Assembly (NCBI GenBank): GCA_026018925.1
Contig: JAKSZU010000016.1
Span: 60,021,575 to 60,085,574, forward strand
Length of the DNA: 64,000 nt
DNA from: Tupaia tana
Taxonomy: Eukaryota > Chordata > Mammalia > Scandentia > Tupaiidae
Direction: 5' to 3'
Numbering within the stretch: the stretch's first letter is position 1; every line of letters starts with the position of its first letter. Position numbers and translations under genes: made by a program. This document shows positions 54,483 to 64,000 of this stretch, piece by piece. The notes below the pieces were generated by a model. It was not told the origin of the DNA. It worked only from the letters and a program-made list of their open reading frames with translations, and ran no database searches.

Positions 54483-54540
54483 CTGTTCTTCATTAGGTTC
54501 ATTAGTAATTTTATGTAATCCCACACAACAGAATTTTTTT

Positions 54541-54848
54541 AAGAATTATTTTATTTAACTTGGGACCAGATTTAGCATAATGGCTGTTGCTGGACTCCCA
54601 TGTAGTCAACCGTGGTTCGAGTCCTGGACTCGGTGGCTTAAACTCACGCCGGGCATGTGTGCCTGCGTGCCCAAGATCCCAAGAGGAGAATGGAGGAGAA
54701 GGGATTGCAGCATGGCCAGCCCCTCTGGGGGGGTGATTTCTCTCTTTCTGTCTCTCTATCTCTCTCTGTCTTTCCGGCGAGCGCACACACCCTATAGCAA
54801 AAACCTCTCCCAAAAAAAAGAAAAAAAAATAATTATTTTATTTAACTT
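54541..54848 (+). mobile_element. SINE-A with 18-bp target duplication
   Basis: AATTATTTTATTTAACTT on both sides. Head shortened by 4 bp after GGGACCAGAT. Confidence 0.9.
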
Positions 54849-55003
54849 TATATTTATTTATTTATTTTAATTTGACTAGAGCGGGACAGAGTGAGAGAGA
54901 GCAGTTGAGGAGTGAGAAAGCAAGCTGTCAGGTCCAGGATTCAAACCACAGTCGACCATGTGGGAGTCAGCGCCCCTAACCACCACACCACCTGCTGGCC
55001 CCG
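54849..55003 (-). mobile_element. SINE-B copy
   Basis: Minus orientation, with TTTATTTATTTATTTTAATTT tail. The SINE-A above landed in this copy's tail. Confidence 0.8.
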
Positions 55004-55374
55004 CATACAACAGAATTTTTATGATATTTGACAAGCTGATTCTAAAATTCACCAGAAGACAAAACACACTGGAATAGCCTAGAAAACATACTTTATTAAA
55101 TTATGTCATTCCACAGCCAGGCATGGCCTGTCAAAATAATATCCTAAAGCTATCCTAAAATATGGTGTTGGTTCTGGAATAAGAAGAAAGAAATACAGAG
55201 AGAAAGAATAAAAGCATATGTATATGGAGAGGGAGAGCTGGTATTTGCATCAGAAATAACATATTTCTCTTAATGAAAAAGCAAATAAATCTCTCTTAAT
55301 CCCACTTCCCTCATCAACCACTACCCTGACTCTTTCCTCTGTGAGAGAGAAAGAGGAAGGGGGAGAGAGAGGTT

Positions 55375-55444
55375 TTTTTTAAAAGAACTATTTTATTTAA
55401 CTTTATTTTTAACTTTTTAAAATTTGACCAGAGAGAGACAAAGC

Positions 55445-55484
<40 letters not shown>

Positions 55485-55582
55485 GAGAAAGGGAGAAAGC
55501 AAGCCACCAGATCCAGGGAGTAAACCGTAGTCGGCTATGTGGGAGTCCAGCGCCCCTAACCACCACACCACCTGTCTGCTCC
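55375..55582 (-). mobile_element. SINE-B with (GA)n
   Basis: Minus orientation. About 45 bp of GA repeats at 55,447-55,490. Confidence 0.8.
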
Positions 55583-55629
55583 GAGAGAGAGATTTTTGGC
55601 AGGATCCTACTGATTTGGAATCCTCCTGC

Positions 55630-55668
55630 CCCCCCCCCCCGCCCCCGACACACACACACACACACCTC
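55630..55668 (+). repeat. C-run and (CA)n
   Basis: About 18 C/G bases followed by nine CA units. Confidence 0.85.
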
Positions 55669-56039
55669 CCAATTAGCTAAGATTACAAGTCTAGGAAGCC
55701 ATGGCCAGTGTGGTCAAGTTGGCTCAGGAACTGAACCCATGCGACTTCTAGCCTCCCATGTGGTGAATGCACCACTGTGGCTGAGTCTGCCCCATCTTTT
55801 GCTTCCCCTTTGAAGCACTTCTCCAAAACAACTGTCCATGTTTGCTGTGTTCTGTTCTGCTCCTGCTCTCCCTTAAACTCATTAGTACCAAGCTTTGCCC
55901 CACCTAGTCCCCACTTCACCAAGACTGTTTTCATCAAGGTCCTCTAAGATATGTGGTTAACTCACTGAGGCGGGAGGGGGGGAGGATTACAAATCAACAG
56001 GATCCCGCCAAAAATCAAGTCCATTCTTAGACTTCATCT

Positions 56040-57660
56040 TGAGAGATTCAGCAGCAGCTTTTAACATGTGACCATTGCTTCCTGGATCTAACTTGAACAT
56101 TTGGCCTCCAGGACTTCACGCTCACCTGGTTCTCCTCCACTATCCTGTTCCCTTCTGCTCACTCGGTTTCTTTTGCTGAGTCTCCTCTTTTCCTTAACTT
56201 CTCAGGGAGGCTCTCGGAGCTCAGTCCTTGCATCTCCTTTTTTTATCTACCCTCCGTCTTCAGGTGGCCTCAAGGCTATGAATAGCACCCATATGCTAAT
56301 GATTTGCAGGTTTACACCTGCATCCCAGACCTCACTCCTGAGCTCCAAACTTGGATGTCCAAGTGCCCACTAAATATCTAACAAGAACTTCAAACCAAGG
56401 ATGTGTGAAACAGAAACTCTAACCACTCCCAATCTTGCTCCACATCAGCTTGCCTCACCCTTGGCATCAACCACACATCACAGGGCCAGACCAGCCAGGG
56501 CCTGACTGACTTGACTCATGAAGATACAGTGCTCCATTTTTAGACTCAGACAGTCTATTATTTACATTGGCAGCAAAAGGAAGAGTAGCCAAAGGTCCCC
56601 ATGGTCCTTGTTCTGCATATCAAAAAGGACAACACTGGGGAGAAGAGGGGGGCTATACTCTAGACCACAGCTTAAGCAGTTTCGTCTGTAGCTGTGTTTG
56701 GGGGCAGATGGGAGAAGATAAAGCATAAAACCTCATAACCCATCCCAACCTGGGAGACGATGGGAAACTGTCTCCTAAGGAAGGCAAGGTGGTTGTGGAG
56801 CAGCTCCTCCAGGCCTGCCGTCGCCTGCTCATGGAGGATCACAAGGTGTCCTGCCAGACCCAGATTACCTGTGGTTCAAGCCACTGCCTTTGTGGCCTGT
56901 GGAGCTCCACGCAAGGATGCTAGGACACTGTGATAGCGCTGTTCCCCTACCTTCATTTGGTCTATGACTCAGTCAAAAGTCATAGGAACTGCTGTGACTC
57001 TGTCGTCAAACATGTCCAAAATATTACCACTTCCCACCAACTCCACCGACATCAAAATCGCCCATCCTGCCTGGGTGATTGCAGCAGCCTCTTCCTACAC
57101 CCGACTGCTCCTACGCTTGCCTCCCTCCGGTCACTTTCCAATACAGAAGCCACAGGGATCTTTTCACAACACAAGACATATCATGCCACTCCTCTGCTAT
57201 CTTCTTTCAAAGGTGCCTCACCTCTCTGGGAGTAGAAGCAGCTCCTTCCCACAGCCTACAAGGACTCGTGTGACCTGCCACCCCATGCTCTCACCCTGAC
57301 CTCACCGAATCATCTCCTCCTCTTCAGTCCCTTGCTCCTTGCACTCCAGCCACGCTGGCCTGTTCTATCCCTCCAACATGCCGACAGACTTTCGCTGGAA
57401 GGCCATCACTCTGGCTGGTCCCTCGGACTGAACTATTCTTCACATATCTGCATGACTCACTGCCTCCTCTCCTTCATATAGTAGGGTTTGCACCAGAGGA
57501 TTCTAAAGACTCAATTTCACAAGTCGCCTTTGCCATGTTTCTTCTCTCAAATTTTTGCAGCTTTGTTCTCAAGGGAATGAAGGTGTCAGGATCTCCCACA
57601 TCTCCCATTGTCCGCATGGCACTGAGGATCATGGCTTCTCTCTTCCCAGCCCACCTCTCC
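56040..57660 (+). mobile_element. L2 LINE 3' sequence
   Basis: 56,100-56,450 and 57,160-57,560 match the style and order of L2 3' text (TATGCTAATGATTTGCAGG; CATGCCACTCCTCTGCTATC; CTCCAGCCACGCTGGCC). The intervening part is less clear. Confidence 0.65.
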
Positions 57661-57689
57661 AAATCTCCTTCCCTTGTTTACACAGACGA

Positions 57690-57955
57690 ATGATCTGGGA
57701 CCAGCAGTTGGCATAATGGCTATATACTGGACTCCCATGTATTCCACCACAGTTTGAGTCTCGGACCCAGTGGCTTAAACTCGCTGGGCATGTGTGCGTG
57801 CGTGCCCAAGATCCCGAGAGGAGAATGGAGGAGAAGGGATTGCGGCGTGGCCATCCCCCCTGGGGGGTGATTTCTCACTTTCTGTCTCCCTGTCTCTCTC
57901 TGTCTGTCTGGTGAGCGCATGCGCCCTATAGCAAAAACCTCTCCAAAAATTAAGA
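57690..57955 (+). mobile_element. SINE-A copy
   Basis: Full-length, with head lacking 3 bp (GGCTATATACTGG). GATCT precedes the head and follows the tail. Confidence 0.85.
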
Positions 57956-58129
57956 AAGATCTCAGTCTAAACTCCTCCAATTTGCCTCACCTACCACATT
58001 CAGAGGAACCTGGCACACAGAATCCACCCTCCTGAAAAGGTTCTGAGAAGTACAGATAATACAATACTGGTTTTCCATCACACTAGGTTGCTAGAAAGGC
58101 TTCTTCCTGAAAGTCATCCTCAGTCACCT

Positions 58130-58320
58130 GGTTAAGTCTTTGGAGTCTGGACCCACACTAACTCTGTAAGTGTGTGACCTTGAGCAAGTTACTCTCTGGA
58201 CCTCACTGTCCTCCTCTGGAAGGTAGAGTACTAACATCTTGGGATTGTTTGTGACGATTCAATGAGGTAATAAGTGTCAGTGTGCACGTAGTGACTGCTC
58301 AGTCACCACTGGCTGTGAGT
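58130..58320 (+). mobile_element. MIR SINE
   Basis: GTGTGACCTTGAGCAAGTTA and GGACCTCACTGTCCTC then ATGAGGTAATAAGTG follow the MIR core order. Confidence 0.75.
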
Positions 58321-59280
58321 AATTCTACCAGCTGTGTCTTAAGCTGCTCAAAGATGTGGCTAGTGCAGCCCCAATGACACATAAAGGGTCAGAGTTGCCT
58401 ATTGATCAGTTGGAAGCGTTCTAGACCACTCCACCTGCTCCCTCGATCGTCCAAGCAGGGAGCAAAGACCAGGCAGGTGAAAAAACAGACCTATCACAGG
58501 CTTCTGAGAGCCTCAGGTGTTTCCAAAAGGTCACACTAGAAGCACGGTCGGCCAGAAGTCACTTCAGGGTACAAACAGATGTTTCGCCACCCCCAAAACA
58601 CTTCCTCCTGCTTTAGTCACCCTTGAAAGCAGAAGTAGCTCAGGCCTGACCTGAGCAGGACGGGGAGGAAACTACTAATTTCTGGAGTAGGACAAGAAGG
58701 AAGTTGCACTAGAAAAATCATCAACACTTTCAGGTGAATTATTTTGCTTCTGAAGTGAGATCAGTGAATACAAATGTTAAAGGACCACAGTCTCCCTCCA
58801 GCTCCACAGAACAGACCACTTCTGGACAGTGGGTCAAATACGACCTAAGATATGTGACCCTGTCCAACCACTAAGAGGTTGAGCAGGCCTAGGAGCTATT
58901 GCAATGTGTTTCATATCCCCATGATATTGACTATACAAGTGGTATTATGACTGTACTAAAGAAAACATAATGCACAGTCCCGACACCGTATATATCAGCT
59001 CTCCGCACTAACTCCTGGGCCTCACTCCCATGCAAATGTATTTTGCCAACTTGTCATGATGGCTTAATTCTGTATCGTGACTTTGTTATATACCATTTTA
59101 GCACACATAGGTTTATAGGACTATAATTATAATTTTAATGGGAATAAAATATTCCACTGAGAAATTTAAATATTTTACTATTTCAAGCAATATTACATTA
59201 AGTCATTTTCTATATTACAGCTTTTTACTTCTGTGGAATTCTTTCCTCTGGGTTTTTTTCATTGTTGTTGTTCATTTTAT
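58321..59280. other. Intergenic stretch, no recognised element
   Basis: No coding frame or repeat is recognised. 58,760-59,140 may hold diverged old transposon text. Confidence 0.4.
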
Positions 59281-59360
59281 TTTATTTATTTCTTCCATGA
59301 GCAGGAGAAACCGAGAGAGAGAGAGAGAGAGAGACAAAAACATAGACAGAGAGGCAGCAT

Positions 59361-60970
59361 CCCCAACAGGGTTGGGTTTTTTTCCACTTGATTAAAATAC
59401 TGAGTTTATTTCACATGTATATTTTTGTCTCCCCACCATTTCCATGTCTGACCACCACTACTCCTGGGTCCTATCATAACATTCCATACATACTTAAAAC
59501 CAAGCAAAGGGTGGAGTTCCATCTTCAAAAATTAAACAGGCATGTTGGACAACGCATTCTTGGCAATGGAACCCAGACAGCATTCATCAAACACGGTAGG
59601 GAAAGTCCTCACTCTGCATTAGAAAAAGGACAGCCAGGGAACCAGCAGTTAGTGTAATGGCTATGTTGCTGGACTCCCACGTAGTCGACCGCGGTTCGCG
59701 TCCCGGACCCGGTGGCTTAGAACTCACGCCGGGCACGTGTGAGTGCGTGCCTAAGATCCCGAGAGGAGAATGGAGGAGAAGGGATTGCAGCGTGACCATC
59801 CCCCCTGGGGGGTGATTTCTCGCTTTCTATCTCTCTGTCTGGTGAGCGCACGCGCCCTATAGCGAAAACCTCTCCAAAGGAAAAAAAAAAAAAAGAGAGA
59901 GAGAAAATGGACAGCCAGATAGCAACTGTTACAGAAATGAAATAAGATGGAAAATGTTAACTGTGTAAACTATTTTCTTAAAGAGACTTCCTCCACTGCC
60001 AGAGATCTTGAACAGCCTCCTAATCAGTCATCTGGAAACAATTCTTGACATAATTGATACACTTGGCTTCCACTTTGGGAAGAGAACCACCTTTTTCTAT
60101 ACTTGCTTGCATTTTTGCTTTAATGTCTTCTACAGAACTAGGTCCTTTTGGTGTTTTAATGTTTTTTTCCTGTTTTTTGAATGATTCTTGACCTTTTGAT
60201 CTTGGTGTTGATGGTTTTGAGTCTTTTCCGTTCTGGTTTGATTTTTGAGCATTTTTGCCACGATTATCTGATATAGATTTCTTCACTGGAGTTTTTTCTT
60301 CTGTTTCCTCATCTTCAAAATCGTCATCATCATCATCATCTTCTTCATCATCTTCATCTTCATCATCATCTTCATCATCATCATCTTCATCAGCAGCAAG
60401 TTTTACTTTTTTCTGTGGAACCTTGCTACAACCTCCAGGGGCAGATCGCTTTCCAGATATACTTAAGAGTTTCACGTCCTCTTCCTCTTCTTCTTCTGAC
60501 TCTGCATCTTCCTCCACAGCCACTAAGTGCTGTCCACTAATATGCACAGGCCTTGAACCATACTTCAACCTAAAGACCACAGGTGGTGTTATTTCAAAGC
60601 CCCCGAGGGAAACCGTTGGCTGTGCAGACGTTTTCAGTGTTGCCAGTGTTACTTTCATTGGACTGCCTTCATAATTCATTGCCTCTGCTTCCACAATGTG
60701 CAATTCATCCTTCACACCAGCCCCTAAACTGACCGTTCTTAAAGATAACTGGTGTGCATTTTCATCATTATCCACTTTAAAGTGATAATCTTTGTCGGCC
60801 TTTAGTTCACAACCGCAAAGATAGTTCTGGGGTCTCAGGGGGCTCATGTCCATGTCAAATCTTCCATGAGGTGGTGGCACACACTTGGGTGGGTGAGAAG
60901 GTGGATGGAGATAACAGCTTCCGAAAACAGCTGTGCAGGACAGAATCACTCCAGGGACCCCAACAGGGTT
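59361..60970 (-). pseudogene. NPM1: Nucleophosmin (NPM1) processed pseudogene, nearly open
   Basis: Full transcript copy with 5'UTR (60,868-60,957), coding region, 3'UTR to the AATAAA end and a short poly(A) (T at 59,377-59,383). CCCCAACAGGGTT flanks it at 59,361-59,373 and 60,958-60,970. The initiator ATG (60,867) is followed by a 4-nt deletion that leads to an early stop. An internal ATG restores [12 protein letters not shown], and the frame then stays open through the acidic tract to a TAG at 60,022-60,020. That stop stands where the glutamine after CFQMTD is expected and removes about 15 C-terminal residues with the nucleolar-localisation tryptophans. A SINE-A interrupts the 3'UTR. Confidence 0.95.
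59628..59918 (+). mobile_element. SINE-A inside the NPM1 pseudogene 3'UTR
   Basis: GGACAGCCAG on both sides (59,628-59,637 and 59,909-59,918). It postdates the pseudogene. Confidence 0.93.
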
Positions 60971-61140
60971 TTGATGCCACAACCCATCCCCAGCCTCAGT
61001 CAGCCCCAAATTATGGGCAGGTGCATGCCCAGTGTACTCAGGGAGGTCTCCAGATGCAAACTCAGAGCCTTTTCATGTGAGGGAGCCTCACAGAACATCA
61101 TGTTGTACTGCAGTGCCACTGTGCAGCCCCATGGATGTTA

Positions 61141-61330
61141 TTTTTTTAAAGAATTATGTTATTTAACTTTATTTATTTACTTATTTAAATTTGACCAGAG
61201 AGGGACAGAGCGTGAGAGAGAGAAAGAGAGGGAAAGTGAGAAAGCAAGCCGCCAGGTCAGGGACTTGAACCGTGGCCCGTCATGTGGGAGTCCAGCACAC
61301 TTAACCACCTTGCCACCTGCTGGCCCACTA
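61141..61330 (-). mobile_element. SINE-B copy
   Basis: ATGGATGTTATTTTT before and TATGGAAGTTATTTTT after mark the insertion. Minus orientation. Confidence 0.85.
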
Positions 61331-61711
61331 TGGAAGTTATTTTTAAGAAGAAATGACTGGGGCAAATTGGATGGCAAATTAGAGACCCTTCATACTCACT
61401 GCCAAGTGACTTCCCAAATGGGTTGTACAACATGCATTCTATTTTTAGCCCATTTATAGAGTGTGTTATCATTTCAAACCATTTCATAAATTTCTGCGGG
61501 TCTTCTCACAATTTTTAATTCATGTTGATAGACTCAAAGGACCACAGTCAGTCAGAGGTTTCGTTGTTTCCACACAGAGGAGAGAAGAGTGTTTGGACAC
61601 CTAAAGTTCCTCAATCTGTTTGGACCTTTGCACCCCGCAAGGCAGTGTGAAGGACGAAGCAGCCTGTAAGATGACAACAAAATGCCTCTAGTTTCCCAAC
61701 AATCCAATACA

Positions 61712-61930
61712 AAATATTTTGTTCTGGGGGCTGACAGGTGGTGTGGTGGTTGTGGTGGTTAAAGTGCTGGACTCCCATGTGGCTGATCATGGTTCAAGTT
61801 CCAGACCTGGTGGTTTGCTTTCTCACTTTCTCTCTTTCTCTGTCTCTCTCTGGTCAATTTTTCAAAAACAAAGAAATTAAATAAATATTTCTTTTAAAAA
61901 AATAATAAAATAAAGTATTTTGTTCTGTAG
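61712..61930 (+). mobile_element. SINE-B with duplicated head segment
   Basis: GTGGTGTGGTGGTTGTGGTGGTT shows a short tandem duplication in the A-box part. TATTTTGTTCTG flanks both sides. Confidence 0.85.
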
Positions 61931-61950
61931 TCAAAATATGAGTGGACTTC

Positions 61951-62260
61951 AAAAAGTTCACGCAAGGGACTAGCAGATGGCGTGATGGTTAGGTTGCTGG
62001 ACTCCCACATAGTTGACCATGGTTCGAGTCCTGGATCTGGTGACTTAAAACTCACGGGGCCGATAGGTGGCACGGTGGTTAAGGGCGCTGGACTCCCACA
62101 TGGCCGACCACCATTTGAGCTTCGGACCTGGTGGCTTGCTTTCTCACGTTCCCTCTGTCTCTCTCTTTCATTCTATCCCTCTCTGGTCAAATTAAAATAA
62201 ATTAAAATAAATAAGTAAATGAAGTTAAATAAATAATTCTTAAAAAAAAAAAAAAGTTCA
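61951..62260 (+). mobile_element. Dimeric SINE: SINE-A head plus complete SINE-B
   Basis: A SINE-A head (61,966-62,056, ending TTAAAACTCAC) is joined without a linker to a complete SINE-B (62,057-62,240). AAAAAGTTCA lies before the first and after the tail of the second, so one duplication encloses both. Confidence 0.8.
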
Positions 62261-62261
62261 T

Positions 62262-62500
62262 GGGAATACCAGCCACAGTGGTGCTGTGATAACACCACAT
62301 TTTGTGATGCTGAAGCCATACGGGGAGGTCCCAGAATCGTGTCCTGGAATCTCTCTGTACACACCAGATACATACGTGTGTATGATCCTGGCTGGGTGAG
62401 GCTGGAAGTGGATGGTGGGGACCCTGTTGGGAGTACTTATCTCTCTCCCTTTCTCTCCCCCTCCCCACGCCTCTCTCTCCTGGAAAAAATAAACAAGTAA
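62262..62500 (+). mobile_element. SINE-E copy
   Basis: Starts GGGAATACCAGCCACAGTGG. The body resembles SINE-C at GGAGTACTTATCTCTCTCCC. Tail AAAAAATAAACAAGTAAAC. Confidence 0.65.
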
Positions 62501-62599
62501 ACATTTTAAAATAACAATGGAAACTCATCCAAAAAAGTCATTAGAAAAATGGAATTCAAATATGAATTTATTTTGGTGCAAAAAATGTTTTAAATCCAT

Positions 62600-62962
62600 C
62601 CTTAGTCCACTACTGCATTGCTAACAGAAATAACCAAAATTGGGTGATTTCTATAAAGAAACAGAGATTTATTCAACTCATAGTTTGGGAGTCCAGGGGC
62701 CAGGGACCAAATTCTGATGAAGTGACAACAGAGCAGAGGATCTTGAGTAGAGCAGCTGTCCATAGCTTCTGCCTCTTCTGGTTTCCTTCTGCTCTTAGAA
62801 AACCAGCAAAAGTCAGTCAAAGGTCAGTGCCCTAATGACCTCATCACACCCAAACGCCCCACCCTGGGACGCCATAAAGGGATCATGTTTTTACTCAACA
62901 CCTTTGCAATACAGCCAAGCCTCAACACATGAATTTCTGGGGAACACCTAAACCATAGCATC
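62600..62962 (-). mobile_element. MaLR-type LTR, antisense
   Basis: GGGTGATTTCTATAAAGAAA, TAATGACCTCATCACACCC and CATGAATTTCTGGGGAACAC are landmarks of MST/MLT-type LTRs read in reverse. Confidence 0.65.
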
Positions 62963-63234
62963 CATCCATAGTTTTTTCATTGTACATATTTTCTGTTAAC
63001 TTCTTGAAGACCCCTCTTATATCCCCAGTTTGTGGCTAAATAAAGAAAAGAATCAACCAGAAAAAGCACTCCCATTAGATTCATCTTTACGCTCTCTTAG
63101 AAAGAGCATCAATCAGTAGAAAGCAAACTGGGTACAGAACTTCTCTGTGGGGACCCAAACAAAAATGTGCATGGTCTGAGTTAGCGCACCTGGAAGGCAC
63201 CCAGCATCCTGGTCACGAGCACCACAGTGCACCA

Positions 63235-63370
63235 GAGCCCAGACACTGGGTCCACCTTCTCCTAGCTGTGTGACTTCAGACAAGTTAATGCACCTCTCTG
63301 AGTCTCATTTTCCTTCTCGTGTAACCATGTGGCATACTATTACCCATAGTAGACATCTGTTGCCCGCAGG
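63235..63370 (+). mobile_element. MIR SINE
   Basis: CTAGCTGTGTGACTTCAGAC, then CACCTCTCTGAGTCTCATTT. Confidence 0.75.
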
Positions 63371-64000
63371 TCACTCAGCATCCATTCCCCCTTCTTTTCC
63401 TAGCAGCATGCAATTTCCTTTGGCCATTTCCCTCTCCACCATTATATGCAGTCTATGTACGTCAAGGTATCTTGCCCTCCCTTAACCAACTGAGCAGCCT
63501 TTGAACCAAAGCAAGGCCAAGTGGACTCTATTTTTTAATTTACATTTTGAACACAATGATACAGGATCGAAAATTAACATTTGGTTTCTTCCTCTCTGCT
63601 GGTGGGGCCTCCGAAGCCATGGTTTCTGTCCTGTCCAAGTCTTCTTCTTCAGTCCTCCCTTCTACCTTCTGAACCATCCCATTTCTGCCTAGTAATTTGT
63701 ATTTCTAACTTACTACTCAGAATCTGTTTCTACTACTTTTGCCCCAAAGGCAGAAACTACTTAACAAAGGTGTTGTCAGGGCTAAATTAACTAATATGCT
63801 TGAAAAGTGCCTCACATATAAGATCTGCCCCAAAAGCAATAATTCACACTGATGGAGACTGAGGTTCAATTGCTATAAGAAGGCCTCGAATCACCGAGGC
63901 ATGAGCCAGACTGGTTGACAGCCTACACAGAAGCTGTCTGGGAAGGCTGTAGAGACACCCTAGTGCTGGAAATCCAAGTTCCTCCCAGCAGGTCGCTCTG
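63371..64000. other. Intergenic end of window, no recognised element
   Basis: No coding exon, repeat or RNA gene is recognised to the edge. Confidence 0.4.

Larger units (their letters stand above)
59285..61140 (-). mobile_element. SINE-E copy split by the NPM1 pseudogene
   Basis: 3' part at 59,285-59,373 and 5' part at 60,958-61,140 both align with the SINE-E on the + strand at 62,262-62,495 (for example ACCATCC..CAGCCTCA and CAGTGCCACTGTG). The pseudogene sits between. Confidence 0.65.

Noticed and set aside
56740..56930. A possible processed pseudogene (GGAAACTGTCTCCTAAGGAA...)
   Set aside because: No flanking duplication or poly(A), and no protein family recognised; more likely old repeat sequence.
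60020..61009. A 329-codon frame as a functional NPM1-like gene
   Set aside because: Its N-terminal 50 codons are NPM1 5'UTR and SINE sequence read by chance. The true start is disrupted, the C-terminus is truncated, and target duplication plus poly(A) mark a processed pseudogene.
38143..64000. Exons of the expected neighbours TRIM72 and PYDC1 upstream of ITGAM
   Set aside because: No SPRY, RING, B-box or pyrin-domain coding text was found. In human they lie about 30 kb or more upstream, so their absence from 26 kb is not surprising.

Overview
The window is nuclear DNA of a placental mammal. Genes are split into short exons with GT-AG introns, and most of the rest is interspersed repeats (L1, L2, MIR, MaLR LTRs, Tc1/mariner and hAT DNA transposons). 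More than 80 tRNA-derived SINE copies are present. A 7SL-derived SINE near 29.0-29.2 kb points to Euarchontoglires. The dominant SINEs have A-box and B-box-like heads and end in a poly(A) or AATAAA-type tail. They look most like the tRNA-derived CYN/t-SINE families described from colugos (Dermoptera). That species assignment is inference from memory, about 60% sure.

The only protein-coding gene seen is ITGAM (integrin alpha-M, CD11b, the alpha chain of Mac-1/complement receptor 3), on the minus strand. Exons 1-16 lie between 38,142 (start codon) and 644. They encode the signal peptide, the early beta-propeller blades, the complete inserted (I/A) domain with its five MIDAS residues, the later FG-GAP propeller blades and the start of the thigh domain: 667 of roughly 1,150 residues. 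All exon phases join without error, provided intron 5 uses a GC donor. The remaining exons lie beyond base 1. A PU.1-like element and a GC box sit just upstream of exon 1, where the known myeloid CD11b promoter has them.

The 26 kb upstream of ITGAM (38.3-64 kb) holds no recognisable functional gene. It contains two processed pseudogenes: ferritin light chain at 47.3-48.1 kb and nucleophosmin NPM1 at 59.4-61.0 kb. It also has MaLR LTRs, a split Tigger-like transposon, L2 and MIR, and many SINEs.

The most unusual object is at 41.36-44.77 kb. It is a 3.4 kb composite retrotransposon on the minus strand with a perfect 15-bp target-site duplication and a poly(A) tail, inserted into an older L1. 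In sense order it has four 113-bp promoter-like monomers, an L1 5'UTR, the L1 ORF1 coiled-coil segment, about 1.5 kb of a GC-rich 25-bp tandem repeat (VNTR), a segment homologous to an LTR-like repeat at 52.6-52.8 kb, and an AT-rich tail. It lacks the ORF1 RNA-binding domains and all of ORF2. The VNTR-next-to-LTR-fragment design resembles hominoid SVA/LAVA elements but is built from different parts.

SINE families used below. SINE-A: about 250-280 bp, tRNA-like head, unique body, 3' end containing CCCTATAGCAAAAACCTCTC. SINE-B: about 130-180 bp, a similar head followed by a CT-rich stretch and a tail containing GGTCAAATTAAAATAAA. SINE-C: older, head beginning GGCCAGC...GTGGTTAAG, with a body related to A. 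SINE-D/E: rarer relatives.
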